In this document: one piece after another, positions 39,379-49,696 of the stretch | How the letters are laid out: each line of letters starts with the position of its first letter | Numbering within the stretch: position 1 is the first letter of the stretch | Source: Burkholderiales bacterium C2 | GTDB taxonomy: Bacteria; Pseudomonadota; Gammaproteobacteria; Burkholderiales; Burkholderiaceae_C | Direction: 5' to 3' | DNA: 64,000 nt | NCBI GenBank assembly: GCA_005503085.1 | Contig: SCOI01000003.1 | Span: forward strand, 1-64,000 | Program-made: the position numbers and the translations under genes | The notes under the pieces: model-generated | What the model saw: the letters and a program-made list of their open reading frames with translations, nothing else | What the model was told of the DNA's origin: nothing | Database searches by the model: none

Positions 39379-41502
39379 TCAGGCCTTCTTCAGCAGCGCG
39401 GTGTCGATCGGCAGGCTGCGGATGCGCTTGCCGGTGGCCGCGAAGATCGCGTTGACCAGGGCCGGCGCGATCGGCGGCGTGCCGGGTTCGCCGATGCCGC
39501 CGGGCGCTTCCTGGCTGGGCAGGATATGCACTTCCACCTTCGGCATCTCGCTCAGGCGCAGCACCGGATAGTCATGGAAATTGCCCTGCTCGACCCGGCC
39601 GTCCTTGTACGTGATCTTGCCGTACAGCGCGGCGGACAGGCCATAGACGATGCCGCCCTCGATCTGGCGCGCGATGGTCAGCGGATTGACGGTCTGGCCG
39701 CAATCGACGGCCGCGACGACGCGGTGCACCTTGGGCGTGCCATCGTCGGCCACCGAGATCTCGGCAACCTCGGCGACATAGCTGCCGAAGCTCTCGGCCA
39801 CCGCGATGCCGCGAAAGCGCCCTTTGGCCAGCGGTTTGCCCCAGCCGGCCTTGGCGGCCGCCGCCTCCAGCACGGCCTTGTGGCGCGGCTTCTTGGCCAG
39901 CAGGGCCAGGCGGAACTGCAGCGGGTCGGCCTTGGCGGCAGCGGCCATCTCGTCGACAAAGCTCTCGATGAAGAAGGCGTTCTGCGAATGGCCCACCGAG
40001 CGCCAGAACCAGACCTGCGGGCCGGGTTCGGCGCGGCCGTAGGCGATGCGCTGGTTCGGGATGTCGTAGGGCTGGTCGGCCAGGCCCTCGACCGCCATCG
40101 CGTCGACGCCGTTCTCTGGGATCTTCATGAAGCCCGAGGCCGCCATGATGGAGGGGCTGCCGATGTCGGCGCGCAGCGCGGTGGCCCGGCCCTTGTCGTC
40201 CAGCGCGGCTTCGAAGCGCACCAGCGAGGCCGGGCGGTAGTAGCCGGCCGCCATATCGTCCTCGCGGGTGTAGATCAGCTTGACCGGCCGGCCGCTGGCC
40301 TTGGACAGCAGCACCGCATCGATCGCGAAGTCGGGCGCGAAGCGGCGGCCGAAACCCCCGCCCAGCAGCAGGGTGTTGACCTTGACCTTGGCCGGTGTGG
40401 CCTGGGCCACCTGGCCAAGAATGCCCTGCGCCGGGCCCTGGCTCTGCGTGCCGGCCCAGATCGTGACCTCGTCCCCCTTGACCCAGGCCAGGCAGTTCAG
40501 CGGTTCCATGCAGGCATGGGCCAGATAAGGCACCTCGTAGCTGGCACTCAGCGTCTTGTCGGAGGTGGCGATCGCATCCTTCAGATTGCCCTGATCGACC
40601 GCCACCGCCTCGGCATTGTCGGCCGCGCTGGCCAGCATCGCGCTGACCTTGGCGCTGGACAGATCGGCATGCGGGCCCAGATCCCATTGCACGGCGAGCG
40701 CATCGCGGCCCTGCTTGGCGGCCCAGTAGCCATCGGCCAGCACCGCGACGCCGCCGGGTATCGTGATGAGCTGCTGCACGCCCTTGATCGCGCGGGCCTT
40801 GGCCTCGTCCATGCTCCTGGGCTTGGCACCGGCGATCGGCGCACGCGCCATCACCGCAACCAGCATGCCCTCGACCTGGGCGTCGATGCCGAACTTGGCC
40901 GTGCCATTGACCTTGGCCGGCGTGTCCAGGCGGCGCGTCGGCTTGCCCAGGATCTTGAAGTCCTTGCTGGCCTTCAGGGCGGGCTTGGCCGGCACCGGCT
41001 GCTGCGCGGCGGCTGCCACCAGCGCGCCATAGGCCAGCTTCTTGCCACCGGGGCCGATCACATGGCCGGCCTCGGTGCGCAGGCTGGCCGGCTCGACCTT
41101 CCATTGCGCGGCGGCGGCGGCCACCAGCATCTCGCGCGCGGCCGCACCGGCCTGGCGCACCGGCAGCCAGTGGGCGCGCACCGTGGTGCTGCCGCCGGTG
41201 GCCTGCATGCCGAACATCGGGTTGTTGTAGGCCTGGTCGACCGGGGCCTGCTCGACGCCGACCAGTCTCCAGTCGGCGTCCAGTTCCTCGGCCACCAGCA
41301 TCGGGATCGCGGTCAGCACGCCCTGGCCCATCTCGGCCGAGCCACAGATCACGGTGATGCGGTTGTCGGGCGTGATGCGCAGCCAGGCATTGGGCGCGAA
41401 GGTATTGCTGGCCTGGGCGCGGGCGCCCTGCAAGGGCAAGGCAAAGCCCAGGCTCAGCGCGGCACCCGACTGGAGGAATTCGCGGCGGTTGGTGCTCGTC
41501 AT
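39379..41502 (-). CDS. Molybdenum hydroxylase large subunit (IorB/aldehyde oxidase type), Tat-exported
   Basis: The 707-residue protein opens with a twin-arginine signal ([20 protein letters not shown]) and contains molybdopterin-binding motifs of the xanthine oxidase family: [29 protein letters not shown], the repeat [10 protein letters not shown], and the active-site Glu region [14 protein letters not shown]. It resembles isoquinoline 1-oxidoreductase beta subunits, which hydroxylate N-heterocycles or oxidise aldehydes. It is co-transcribed with the iron-sulfur subunit three bases upstream; no FAD subunit gene is near. Confidence 0.88.
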   Translation of the reverse strand: MTSTNRREFLQSGAALSLGFALPLQGARAQASNTFAPNAWLRITPDNRITVICGSAEMGQGVLTAIPMLVAEELDADWRLVGVEQAPVDQAYNNPMFGMQATGGSTTVRAHWLPVRQAGAAAREMLVAAAAAQWKVEPASLRTEAGHVIGPGGKKLAYGALVAAAAQQPVPAKPALKASKDFKILGKPTRRLDTPAKVNGTAKFGIDAQVEGMLVAVMARAPIAGAKPRSMDEAKARAIKGVQQLITIPGGVAVLADGYWAAKQGRDALAVQWDLGPHADLSSAKVSAMLASAADNAEAVAVDQGNLKDAIATSDKTLSASYEVPYLAHACMEPLNCLAWVKGDEVTIWAGTQSQGPAQGILGQVAQATPAKVKVNTLLLGGGFGRRFAPDFAIDAVLLSKASGRPVKLIYTREDDMAAGYYRPASLVRFEAALDDKGRATALRADIGSPSIMAASGFMKIPENGVDAMAVEGLADQPYDIPNQRIAYGRAEPGPQVWFWRSVGHSQNAFFIESFVDEMAAAAKADPLQFRLALLAKKPRHKAVLEAAAAKAGWGKPLAKGRFRGIAVAESFGSYVAEVAEISVADDGTPKVHRVVAAVDCGQTVNPLTIARQIEGGIVYGLSAALYGKITYKDGRVEQGNFHDYPVLRLSEMPKVEVHILPSQEAPGGIGEPGTPPIAPALVNAIFAATGKRIRSLPIDTALLKKA

Positions 41503-41504
41503 GA

Positions 41505-41972
41505 TCAGCCTCCCTTGGCCAGCGAAGCAGCGGCGTCATGGATGGCGGCGCGGATCTGGTTGTAGGTGCCGCAGCGGCAGAGGTTGCCACTCATCGCGCC
41601 GTCGATGTCGGCATCGCTGGGCTTTCTCTTGGCGGACAGCAAGGCGCAGGCGCTCATGATCTGGCCGCTCTGGCAGTAGCCGCACTGCGGCACATCGATC
41701 TTGACCCAGGCGGCCTGCACGGCCTTGCCGGTCTTGCTGGCGGCGATGCCCTCGATCGTGGTGACCTTCTTGCCGGCGGCGGCCGAGACCGGGGTCGAGC
41801 AGGAGCGGATCGGCTGGCCGTCCAGATGCACGGTGCAGGCGCCGCACAGCGCCATGCCGCAGCCGAACTTGGTGCCGGTCAGCTGCAGGTCTTCGCGCAG
41901 CGCCCACAGCAGGGGCTCGTTGGGGTCGGCGTCGAGCGAAACGGGCTTGCCGTTGACGGTGAACTTGATCAT
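41505..41972 (-). CDS. Molybdenum hydroxylase small [2Fe-2S] subunit (IorA/CoxS type)
   Basis: A 155-residue protein with an N-terminal plant-type ferredoxin cluster ([18 protein letters not shown], then CSTPV) and a C-terminal helical domain with the second cluster ([12 protein letters not shown] and GNLCRCGTY). It passes electrons from the molybdenum subunit to an acceptor. The ATG at 41972 follows an AGGAG; it has no signal peptide and would be exported with the Tat-tagged large subunit. Confidence 0.92.
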   Translation of the reverse strand: MIKFTVNGKPVSLDADPNEPLLWALREDLQLTGTKFGCGMALCGACTVHLDGQPIRSCSTPVSAAAGKKVTTIEGIAASKTGKAVQAAWVKIDVPQCGYCQSGQIMSACALLSAKRKPSDADIDGAMSGNLCRCGTYNQIRAAIHDAAASLAKGG

Positions 41973-42053
41973 CGGGTGCTCCTCTTGCGGGAAGGAAGGG
42001 CTGGAGGTGGCGGCGAGCCTACACCGTTTGCGGCGCGCTTGCACGCGCGCGCC

Positions 42054-44777
42054 TCAGCCCGGCCCCAGCGCGGTCAGCACCGGCGTCAGCGCCGCCTCGA
42101 CGCGCGCCTGGGCAGCGTCCAGCAGGGCCGCCTCGTCGCCAGGCAAGACCTGACCCAGGGCCCGGGCGGCGCGGGTCAGCTCGTCGGCATTCAGCGCCTG
42201 GGCCAGCTCGGCCAGATCGGCCACCAGACGCAGGCACTGCTGCAGATCGCCGCCGGCCCGGGCCAGGGCCCAGCTGCTGCGCCAGGCGCCGAGGAAGACG
42301 CGCGCATGGCTCAGGCGCCGCTCGTCCAGCGATCCGAGCTGGGGCGACTCGACCGCCATCGCGCGGCGCGGCCCGGGCGGCGGCCGCGCGGCCGGCCGGC
42401 CATGGCGCGCCAGGGCTTGCAGCAGCTCGGCCTGGCTGATCGGCTTGGTCAGGTGGTCATCGCAGCCGGCCTCCAGGCTGCGCAGCGCATCGCTGCCGAA
42501 GGCATGGGCCGTCAGCGCGATCACCGGCGTGCGCGGCCAGCCCTGCTCGGCCTCCAGGCGGCGCAGCTCGCGGGTCGCGCTGTGGCCGTCCATGCCGGGC
42601 ATCTGCACATCCATCAGCACCAGATCGAAGGCCTGCTCGCGCAGGCGCTGCAGGCCCAGCGCGCCGTTCTCGGCCAGCGTGATGTGGTGGCCGTGGGGCT
42701 GCAGCATGGCCTCGATGACCATCACATTGACCTCGTTGTCCTCGCACAGCAGGATGTGCTGCGGCGGCGCCTCGGCCAGCGGCGCGCTGGTGGTCGGGGC
42801 CGCGCCCGGCTCGGGGGCGGCAGCGGCCGGCAGCGGCAGCGCGATGAAGAAGGTCGAGCCTCGGCCGGGCTCGCTGTCCAGCCAGATGCGCCCGCCCATC
42901 ATCTGCACCAGGCTGCGACTGATCGACAGCCCCAGGCCGGTGCCGCCGAAAAATCGCGTGACGCTGCCATCGGCCTGCGAGAAGGGCTGGAAGATCAGCT
43001 CGTGCTTGCTCGGCGCGATGCCGATGCCGGTGTCGCGCACCGCGATCACCAGCTGGCCGTCGGGCTCGCGCCGCGCGCTGAGCTTGATGCCACCCTCGCG
43101 GGTGAACTTGATTGCATTGCCGATCAGGTTCAGCAGCACCTGGGCCAGGCGCTTGGCATCGCCCTGCACCCAGCCCTCGGCGCTGGCATCGAAGTCCAGC
43201 TCCAGCGTCAGGCCCTGGGCGGCGGCGCGGTGCTGCACCATGGCCAGCGTCTGCTCGACCAGCTCGCGCAGGCTGAAGCGACCGGCCTCCAGGGTCAGGC
43301 GGCCGGCCTCGATCTTGGAGATGTCCAGCAGGTCGTTGATCAGCTCGAACAAGGCCTGGCCCGAGGAGCGGAACACGTCGACATAGCGGCGCTGCTCGGG
43401 GTTGAGTTCGGTCTTGGCCAGCAGCTCGGCCATGCCCAGCACCGCATTCATCGGGGTGCGGATCTCGTGGCTGACATTGGCCAGGAACTGGCTCTTGGCC
43501 TGGTTGGCCGCCTCGGCGACCTGGCGCTCGTATTGCAGGCGCCGGTTCAGCACCTGCTCCCAGCGCAGCTGGGCCAGGCCGGTCAGCGCCAGGCCCAGGC
43601 CAAGCACGGTCAGCGGCCCCAGCAGGGGGGTCAGGACTTGCCGCTCCAGCGACAAGGCCGCCGCAGCTGCCAGCAGCACCAGCACGCCGGCCGCCGCCAG
43701 CGCATGGCGGCCCAGCAGCGGCCGGCCGCGCCAGGCGGTCCACAAGGCCGGCAGCGTGGCCAGCAGCCAGAGCAGGCCCTGCCAGGGCAGCGGCGCGGGC
43801 CGCAGCCAGGCCTCGGGCCGCGCCATCGCCGCATAGCTGGCGGCCAGCAGCTGGGTGCCCGAGAGCTGGCCCTGCGGTGTCAGCACCGCGTCGGCGAAGA
43901 AGGCACTGCTGCCGATGAAGACGCTGCGCCCCCGCAGGCGCTGGCGCAGCGCGGCATCGTCGCGCTCGCCCAGCGCCGCCTGCATCAGCTCGGTCCAGCC
44001 GAGCCGGGGCAGGGCGTCGGGCCGCGCCGGCAGGCGCAGGCGCAGGCGGCCCTGCTCGTCCAGGGTCCAGCTCAGCGCGCCGACGCTCAGGCGCCGCTGC
44101 GCCGCGTCCAGCTGCCAGTGCTCGCTGCCCTGCTGGCGCAGATGGGCGGCCAGCGGCAGCGAGGGCAGCAGCCGGCCCTGGGCCGTGTGCAGCAGCGGCA
44201 GGCGGCGCAGGCGGCCGTCGGGGTCCAGCGGCGCTGTGATCACGCCGACATGGCGGGGCTGCAGGCTGTCGCTGGGCAGGGTCAGGGCCGGCCAGGCGAT
44301 GGCCGGTGTGGCCGGTTCCAGCGGCACCGACAGCCGCGCCAGCAGCGAGCTCTCCGACCGGTCGATACCGATGGCCTGCTGCAGCCCGGCGGCCGCGAGC
44401 ACGGTGTCGGGCCGCTCGCTCAGCGCGCGCGCAAACTCGGCGTCGCCGGGCCGGCTGCCGCCGAACACGATGTCGAACACGATGAGCTTGGCGCCGGCCT
44501 CGCGCAGCCAGTCCAGCGCCAGCGCATAGACCTCGCGCGAGTAGGGCCAGCTGCCCAGGCGCGGCTGCAGCACCCGCAGCGAGGCGTCGTCGATATCGAC
44601 CAGCAGCACCTGTTCGTTGCTCGGCTCGGGCGCGCTCAGGCGCAGCTGCAGATCGTCCAGCGGATAGTCCAGCTGGCGGTAGCCGGTGCCCAGGCACAGC
44701 AGGGCCGCCAGCGGCAGGCCTAGCAGCGGCCAGGCGGCCAGGCGCGGTCGGAACAGGCGTGTAGGTGGGCCGGTCAT
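42054..44777 (-). CDS. CHASE2-domain hybrid histidine kinase
   Basis: The 907-residue protein has an N-terminal membrane helix, a periplasmic CHASE2 sensor (about 35-310: [17 protein letters not shown]-type motif, GKSVFIG-like segment), two or three membrane helices, HisKA with the phosphorylated His in SHEIRTPMN (near 437), HATPase with DTGIGI and GTGLGL, a receiver domain with the phosphorylated Asp in [13 protein letters not shown], and a C-terminal Hpt-like helical part. It follows the FecR/LysM gene by 28 bases, a pairing that suggests cell-envelope sensing. Confidence 0.9.
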   Translation of the reverse strand: MTGPPTRLFRPRLAAWPLLGLPLAALLCLGTGYRQLDYPLDDLQLRLSAPEPSNEQVLLVDIDDASLRVLQPRLGSWPYSREVYALALDWLREAGAKLIVFDIVFGGSRPGDAEFARALSERPDTVLAAAGLQQAIGIDRSESSLLARLSVPLEPATPAIAWPALTLPSDSLQPRHVGVITAPLDPDGRLRRLPLLHTAQGRLLPSLPLAAHLRQQGSEHWQLDAAQRRLSVGALSWTLDEQGRLRLRLPARPDALPRLGWTELMQAALGERDDAALRQRLRGRSVFIGSSAFFADAVLTPQGQLSGTQLLAASYAAMARPEAWLRPAPLPWQGLLWLLATLPALWTAWRGRPLLGRHALAAAGVLVLLAAAAALSLERQVLTPLLGPLTVLGLGLALTGLAQLRWEQVLNRRLQYERQVAEAANQAKSQFLANVSHEIRTPMNAVLGMAELLAKTELNPEQRRYVDVFRSSGQALFELINDLLDISKIEAGRLTLEAGRFSLRELVEQTLAMVQHRAAAQGLTLELDFDASAEGWVQGDAKRLAQVLLNLIGNAIKFTREGGIKLSARREPDGQLVIAVRDTGIGIAPSKHELIFQPFSQADGSVTRFFGGTGLGLSISRSLVQMMGGRIWLDSEPGRGSTFFIALPLPAAAAPEPGAAPTTSAPLAEAPPQHILLCEDNEVNVMVIEAMLQPHGHHITLAENGALGLQRLREQAFDLVLMDVQMPGMDGHSATRELRRLEAEQGWPRTPVIALTAHAFGSDALRSLEAGCDDHLTKPISQAELLQALARHGRPAARPPPGPRRAMAVESPQLGSLDERRLSHARVFLGAWRSSWALARAGGDLQQCLRLVADLAELAQALNADELTRAARALGQVLPGDEAALLDAAQARVEAALTPVLTALGPG
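42144..42156 (+). repeat. Copy of 13-base word CAAGACCTGACCC (inside the hybrid kinase gene)
   Basis: Exact copy, antisense to the gene. On the coding strand it encodes Gly-Gln-Val-Leu with TTG for Leu. A one-mismatch copy (GGGTCAGGACTTG) lies at 43628-43640 in the same gene. Confidence 0.7.
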
Positions 44778-44805
44778 GGTCAGGCGGCCCGCGATGCCCG
44801 GTGGC

Positions 44806-46428
44806 TCAAAGCGCCAGCAGCAGCAGACTCAGCGGCAGCAGCCAGAGCCAGCGCGAGCGCGGGACATCGAACTGCTGCGTGCCGCCATAGGGGCCGGCGG
44901 CGCCCTCGGCCGTCAGCGTGCGCACCCGCAGGTAGTAGCTGCCCGGCTCGGGGCGCGGCAGCGCGGCCTGGGGCTGGTCGACAACCAGCTCCTGAAGCTC
45001 TTGCTTGAACTCGGGGTCGCGTGCCCATTGCAGCTGGTAGCGCTGCCCGGGTTCGCCGGCCTGCCAGCGGAACTGCAGTTCCTTCTCGCCAACTTCGGGC
45101 GGCTCTACGGCCGGGCTGGGCGGCAGCGGGCGCAGCGTGAAGCTCTGCACCGGCCCGAACGGCCCGGCGTCGGCCGGCTCGGCGATGCTGGCCAGGCGCC
45201 AGTAATAGCGGCCGGGTGGCAGGGTCAGGTCTTGCTCGGTGCCGGTGATATCGCTGCGCTCGTGCAGCGGCGCGGCAAAGTCGGCGCCGGCCGCGACCTG
45301 CAGGCGGTAGCGCTGGGCGGCCAGCGCGCGCGTCCAGCTCAGCGTCAGCTTGTCGCCGTAGACCACCGCCTCGGCGACCGGGGCGCGGCTGAACGGCGGC
45401 TCGGGACGGGCCTTCAGCGTGAACAAGGCATCGGCGGCCTGGCCCTCAAGGCCCAGCGCGTCGATCGCACGCACGCGCAGCGTGTAGCGGCCGTCCGGCA
45501 GATCGGCCCAGCGGGCCTGCGGGGTCGGGAAGACGCCGTCGAGCAGCAGGCGGTCGAAGTCGCCCTCGGCATAGACCTGGGCGCGGTAGGCGCTGGCGCC
45601 GTCCAGCGGCTGCCAGGCCAGTGTGGGCGGCAGGCGGCTCAGCGTGATCGGCGGGCCCTGCAGCGCCGGCGCGGCCAGCAGCGCCCGGACGGCAGTCGGC
45701 TGGCCGGGCTGGGCGAGCGCGCCCTGGCCGGCCTTCAGCGTCTGCCGGTCGGCGGCCACCGCGCCGCTGAGCACCTGAACCCGGGTCTGGCCGGCCGTGC
45801 CCAGCTGCACGCGGAACTCGGTGCCGCGCACACCCAGATTGACGCTGGGCGTGCGCATCTCGTAGCGCGGCGGCTGCGCGGCATCGGGCTGGACGCGGCT
45901 GTCGGCACCGCCCTGATCGAGGCGCAGCTGCATGGCCGGCAGCGCGCTGCGGCCATAGACCAGCAGCTGCTCCAGCGTCAGGCGGCTGTCCGGCGCGATC
46001 AGCAGGCGCGAGCCATCGACAAAGCGCAGGCTGATCGACGATTGAGCGCCGGTGCGCAGCTGGTCGCCGGCGCGCAGCTCGGTGCCGGCGCTCAGCGCTG
46101 CGGCCGGGCTGGGTGGGCGCAGCAGGCTGGCGTCGCCCTGGGTGAACAGCACACGGGCCACGCTGGCCTCGCGCTGCAGCCAGGTGATCGGCAGGCGCAG
46201 CGTGCCGCCGGGCGGCAGCTTCAGCGGATCGGCCACCTTGTTCAGGCGCTGCAGATCGCGCCAACTGTGCTTGCCGTCGAGATAGGTCTCGGTCAGGCCG
46301 ATCAAGGTGTCGCCCGGCTGGATGCGGTAGTTCCAGTGGGCCTGGGCCGTCTGTGCCTGCAGCGGCAAGGCCGCCGCGGCCAGCACGGCCGCCGCCGGCC
46401 ATAGCCATGTGTCGCTTCGCGATGTCAT
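44806..46428 (-). CDS. LysM/FecR-domain periplasmic protein
   Basis: The 540-residue protein has a signal peptide (about 1-29), a LysM peptidoglycan-binding motif (HWNYRIQPGDTLIGLTETYL, residues 31-50), a FecR domain (about 85-230: SISLRFVDGSRLLIAPDSRLTLEQ, VNLGVRGTEFRVQLG), then two or three fibronectin III-like repeats and a C-terminal hydrophobic helix (PRSRWLWLLPLSLLLLAL). It is thus fixed in the inner membrane and touches peptidoglycan. It probably provides input to the CHASE2 kinase encoded next. It has an exact 13-base word copy at 45222. Confidence 0.87.
   Translation of the reverse strand: MTSRSDTWLWPAAAVLAAAALPLQAQTAQAHWNYRIQPGDTLIGLTETYLDGKHSWRDLQRLNKVADPLKLPPGGTLRLPITWLQREASVARVLFTQGDASLLRPPSPAAALSAGTELRAGDQLRTGAQSSISLRFVDGSRLLIAPDSRLTLEQLLVYGRSALPAMQLRLDQGGADSRVQPDAAQPPRYEMRTPSVNLGVRGTEFRVQLGTAGQTRVQVLSGAVAADRQTLKAGQGALAQPGQPTAVRALLAAPALQGPPITLSRLPPTLAWQPLDGASAYRAQVYAEGDFDRLLLDGVFPTPQARWADLPDGRYTLRVRAIDALGLEGQAADALFTLKARPEPPFSRAPVAEAVVYGDKLTLSWTRALAAQRYRLQVAAGADFAAPLHERSDITGTEQDLTLPPGRYYWRLASIAEPADAGPFGPVQSFTLRPLPPSPAVEPPEVGEKELQFRWQAGEPGQRYQLQWARDPEFKQELQELVVDQPQAALPRPEPGSYYLRVRTLTAEGAAGPYGGTQQFDVPRSRWLWLLPLSLLLLAL
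45222..45234 (-). repeat. Copy of 13-base word CAAGACCTGACCC (inside the FecR gene)
   Basis: Exact copy in the coding direction, encoding Gln-Asp-Leu-Thr with the codon CAA in a region of otherwise ordinary GC-rich codons. Confidence 0.7.
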
Positions 46429-46487
46429 CTGGCGCCCCCTGAGCGCGCGGACGGCGCTCTTGGCGGCTGATGTTATCGGAAGGCGGC

Positions 46488-46862
46488 TTACTCGCTGATC
46501 AGCCAGACGCGCTCGCACTGGCGGCAGCGAACCTTCAGCCCGTGGCTGTCGGCGCCGACCAGCACGAAGCGCGCATAGCTGCCGCAGCCGGGGCATTCGG
46601 CCTGATGGGCGATGTGCTCCGCATGAGCCAGCAAATAGAGGTAGCGGCGCAAGGCCCAGACACCGGCCAGGCCGCACAGCGCGATGCTGGCCACATCCAT
46701 CAGCTTGTCGGCCAGGCTGTGGAAGGTGAAGAAGCCCTCGAAGGCTGCCATCAAGCCGATCGCGCTCAAAAAAGCCAGCACCAGATGGGCATGGCCGCTC
46801 AGCAGCTCGCGCTCGTACCAGCGCTTGAATCCGTGCTTGCGTATGCCGTCGGCCAGCTTCAT
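46488..46862 (-). CDS. Small membrane protein with C-terminal zinc ribbon
   Basis: A 124-residue protein with two hydrophobic helices (about 26-47 and 55-70) and a cytoplasmic tail holding CPGCGSY and CRQCERVW, two CxxC pairs that could bind zinc. I do not recognise the family. It lies between the FecR gene and the TetR gene on the same strand. The start at 46862 (MKLADGIRKHGFKRW) is chosen because the frame upstream overlaps the TetR gene. Confidence 0.7.
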   Translation of the reverse strand: MKLADGIRKHGFKRWYERELLSGHAHLVLAFLSAIGLMAAFEGFFTFHSLADKLMDVASIALCGLAGVWALRRYLYLLAHAEHIAHQAECPGCGSYARFVLVGADSHGLKVRCRQCERVWLISE

Positions 46863-46918
46863 CTGCCACCTCGTCAGCGCGGCGTTGGCGCCGGGGCTGA
46901 TCTTGGCACAGACCGTGC

Positions 46919-47620
46919 TCAGGCGCGTGCCAGCGCGTCCTGCAAATCCTGCCGCAGCCGCCGCAGCGCCAGCAATTCCTGCTCCGGTGCCTGCAGCGCC
47001 GGCCACAGCAGGGCCACCAGATCGCGGGCGCTGGCCTCGATGTCGATGGGGCGCTGCACCGTGATGGCTTCCCAGAGGATGTGCTCCATCGGCCCGAAGA
47101 CCAGCGAGCGGAGCATGCGCAAGGAGATGTCGCGGCGCACCTCGCCGCTGGCCTGGCCGCGCGCCAGCAGATCCATCAGCGGCGCGGTGTAGCGGCGCTG
47201 CAGCGCGACAAAGGCCTCGCCCAGTTCCTGGCCGGCGACGCTCTTGGTGCGGCCTTCCGACAGCACCAGCGCGCACAGGCCCGTGCCCTGGATCAGGAAC
47301 AGGCGCAGATGGGTGTGGACGACGAACTCCAGCTGCTGGCGCACCGGCTGCTCGCGCGGCAGGCCGGTCTCGATCGCGCCGATGATCTCGTCGTACCAGT
47401 CGCCGATGACCCGCATGCACAGATCACGCTTGCTGCGGAAATAGGTGAAGACGGTGGCTTCGGAGATGCCCAGGCGCTGGGCGATCTCGGTGGTGGTCGT
47501 GCGCTCGTAGCCTGCCTCAGCGAACACTGCGCGACCGACGCGCAGAATGTCGCGCACGCGCTGCTCGGCCTTGGCGCTGGCGGGGGCGCGGCGTTGGGCG
47601 GGCAGGGTGGCAGTGTTCAT
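46919..47620 (-). CDS. TetR family regulator, likely repressor of the liu genes
   Basis: The 233-residue protein has a TetR HTH (RDILRVGRAVFAEAGYERTTTTEIAQRLGISEATVFTYFRSKRD in part, residues about 25-70) and a ligand-binding C-terminal domain. It is divergent from liuB, and two perfect inverted repeats lie in the gap. In many proteobacteria branched-chain acyl-CoA pathways are controlled by such regulators, responding to acyl-CoA; the ligand here is inferred. Confidence 0.88.
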   Translation of the reverse strand: MNTATLPAQRRAPASAKAEQRVRDILRVGRAVFAEAGYERTTTTEIAQRLGISEATVFTYFRSKRDLCMRVIGDWYDEIIGAIETGLPREQPVRQQLEFVVHTHLRLFLIQGTGLCALVLSEGRTKSVAGQELGEAFVALQRRYTAPLMDLLARGQASGEVRRDISLRMLRSLVFGPMEHILWEAITVQRPIDIEASARDLVALLWPALQAPEQELLALRRLRQDLQDALARA

Positions 47621-47642
47621 CGTGGCACGATTGTGCGCAATT

Positions 47643-47659
47643 CTTGAGTAAAGCTCAAG
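47643..47659. promoter_or_regulatory. Inverted repeat near the TetR gene start
   Basis: Perfect dyad CTTGAG-TAAAG-CTCAAG, 23 bases upstream of the TetR start codon. Size and position fit a TetR-family operator for autoregulation. The assignment is inferred. Confidence 0.55.
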
Positions 47660-47702
47660 CCTGCTTGCGCGAGTGCCCGCTCTGAACTATTCTCGCGCTC
47701 TC

Positions 47703-47722
47703 GCAGCTTCTTAAGAAGCTGC
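47703..47722. promoter_or_regulatory. Perfect 20-base palindrome upstream of liuB
   Basis: GCAGCTTCTTAAGAAGCTGC is identical to its reverse complement over all 20 bases and lies 61 bases before the liuB ATG. It could be an operator for the TetR regulator or, with the AAAAA that follows, a hairpin. The two dyads in this gap differ in sequence. Confidence 0.55.
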
Positions 47723-47782
47723 AAAAACATGAATTGAGCCTGACTCAGAATTTGTGCTGAGGCGGGCCGCTCTGGAGACAAG

Positions 47783-49390
47783 ATGGCCGTCCTCACCACC
47801 AAGCTCAACGCCCGTTCGGCGGATTTCAAGGCCAATGCCGAGGCGATGCGCGGCGTCATCGCCGATCTCAGCGCGCGGCTGGAGCAGATCGCCCAGGGCG
47901 GCGGCGAGGCGGCCCGAGCCAAGCACACCGCTCGGGGCAAGTTGCTGCCGCGCCAGCGGGTCGAGATGCTGCTGGACCCCGGCACGCCCTTTCTGGAGAT
48001 CGCGCCGCTGGCGGGCCTGAACATGTACGACAACGCGGCACCGGGCGGCGGCATGATTGCCGGCATCGGCCGGGTCTCGGGCGTCGAATGCCTGATCGTC
48101 TGCAACGACGCCACCGTCAAGGGCGGCACTTATTACCCGATCACGGTCAAGAAGCATCTGCGGGCGCAGGAGATCGCGCAGCAGAACCGCCTGCCCTGCA
48201 TCTATCTGGTCGACTCCGGCGGCGCCAATCTGCCGAACCAGGACGAGGTGTTCCCGGACCGCGACCATTTCGGGCGGATCTTTTTCAACCAGGCCAATCT
48301 GAGCGCCCAGGGCGTGCCGCAGATCGCCGTCGTGATGGGCTCCTGCACAGCCGGCGGCGCCTATGTGCCGGCGATGAGCGATGAGACCATCATCGTCAAG
48401 AACCAGGGCACCATCTTCCTGGGCGGCCCGCCGCTGGTGAAGGCTGCCACCGGTGAGGTCGTGACGGCCGAAGACCTGGGCGGCGGCGATGTGCACACGC
48501 GGCTGTCCGGCGTGGCCGACCATCTGGCCAATGACGATACCCATGCGCTGGCGCTGGCGCGCCAGTCGGTGGCGGCGCTGAACTGGCGCAAGGAGGGTCA
48601 GCTCCTGACTCAGGCGCCGCGCGCGCCGCTGTTCGACGCGGCCGAGCTGCATGGCGTGATCCCGACCGACACGCGCAAGCCCTTCGATGTGCGCGAGGTG
48701 ATTGCCCGCGTCGTTGACGGCTCGGAGTTCGATGAATTCAAGGCCCGTTATGGCGCCACCCTGGTCTGCGGCTTCGCCCATATCGAGGGCATGCCGGTGG
48801 GCATCGTCGCCAACAACGGCATCTTGTTCGCCGAGAGCGCCAACAAGGGCGCGCACTTCATCGAGCTGTGCTGCCAGCGCAAGATCCCGCTGGTCTTTCT
48901 GCAGAACATTACCGGCTTCATGGTGGGTCGCAAGTACGAGAACGAGGGCATTGCCCGCGCCGGCGCCAAGATGGTGACGGCGGTGGCCTGCGCCGCGGTG
49001 CCCAAGTTCACCATCATCATCGGCGGCTCGTTCGGCGCCGGCAATTACGGCATGTGCGGCCGCGCCTACAGCCCGCGCTTCCTGTGGATGTGGCCCAACG
49101 CGCGCATCTCGGTGATGGGCGGCGACCAGGCCGCCAGCGTGCTGGCCACGGTCAAGCGCGACGGCATCGAGGCCAAGGGCGGCAGTTGGTCGTCCGACGA
49201 AGAAGAGGCGTTCAAGGCGCCGATCCGCCAGCAGTACGAGGACCAGGGCCATCCTTATTACGCCTCGGCGCGGCTCTGGGACGACGGCGTGATCGACCCG
49301 GCCGACACCCGTCGCGTGCTGGCCCTGGGGTTGTCGGCGGCGCTGAATGCGCCGATTGCCGAGACGAAGTTTGGTGTGTTCCGGATGTGA
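47783..49390 (+). CDS. liuB: Methylcrotonyl-CoA carboxylase carboxyltransferase subunit
   Basis: Transfers the carboxyl group from biotin to 3-methylcrotonyl-CoA in leucine breakdown. The 535-residue protein is full length, with ACC-type carboxyltransferase sequences such as [40 protein letters not shown] and [23 protein letters not shown]. It acts with the biotin subunit LiuD encoded at 56.7 kb. GGAG precedes the ATG. The isovaleryl-CoA dehydrogenase gene (liuA) usually just upstream is absent. Confidence 0.94.
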   Translation: MAVLTTKLNARSADFKANAEAMRGVIADLSARLEQIAQGGGEAARAKHTARGKLLPRQRVEMLLDPGTPFLEIAPLAGLNMYDNAAPGGGMIAGIGRVSGVECLIVCNDATVKGGTYYPITVKKHLRAQEIAQQNRLPCIYLVDSGGANLPNQDEVFPDRDHFGRIFFNQANLSAQGVPQIAVVMGSCTAGGAYVPAMSDETIIVKNQGTIFLGGPPLVKAATGEVVTAEDLGGGDVHTRLSGVADHLANDDTHALALARQSVAALNWRKEGQLLTQAPRAPLFDAAELHGVIPTDTRKPFDVREVIARVVDGSEFDEFKARYGATLVCGFAHIEGMPVGIVANNGILFAESANKGAHFIELCCQRKIPLVFLQNITGFMVGRKYENEGIARAGAKMVTAVACAAVPKFTIIIGGSFGAGNYGMCGRAYSPRFLWMWPNARISVMGGDQAASVLATVKRDGIEAKGGSWSSDEEEAFKAPIRQQYEDQGHPYYASARLWDDGVIDPADTRRVLALGLSAALNAPIAETKFGVFRM

Positions 49391-49397
49391 GGTGTAG

Positions 49398-49429
49398 GAT
49401 GTGTGTGAAATCTACTGATGGTACACATC
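49398..49429. promoter_or_regulatory. Inverted repeat at the vapBC start, possible VapB operator
   Basis: GATGTGT (49398-49404) and ACACATC (49423-49429) are perfect reverse complements separated by 18 bases and end directly before the vapB ATG. Toxin-antitoxin complexes commonly bind such repeats to repress their own operon. Inference from shape and place. Confidence 0.55.
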
Positions 49430-49696
49430 ATGCGCACCAATATCGAGATTGATGACGACTTGATGGCCAAGGCCTTGCAGGCCGGCCCCTTCAAGACCAA
49501 GAAAGAGGCGGTGGAGGCGGGCTTGCGCTTGTTGGCGCGTCAGTCGGCCTATCGCGAGATCCTCAAATGGCGCGGCAAGCTCCAGTGGGAAGGCGACGAC
49601 AGCGTGGACTGGACGAGCGCGCCCGCTGCCGAGTCCGCTCGGGCGCTGGTGGCGCGCGAGCCGGTGCCCAGGAAGAAGAACCGTGCTGGTCGTTGA
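49430..49696 (+). CDS. vapB: VapB family antitoxin
   Basis: An 88-residue antitoxin with the ribbon-helix-helix start MRTNIEIDDDLMAKALQ and KTKKEAVEAGLRLLARQ, as in VapB proteins of the type that pairs with PIN toxins; the C-terminal basic tail would wrap the toxin. The ATG at 49430 gives the canonical MRTNIEIDD start; another at 49418 adds four residues. It overlaps the toxin gene by 14 bases. The pair is inserted between liuB and liuC. Confidence 0.9.
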   Translation: MRTNIEIDDDLMAKALQAGPFKTKKEAVEAGLRLLARQSAYREILKWRGKLQWEGDDSVDWTSAPAAESARALVAREPVPRKKNRAGR

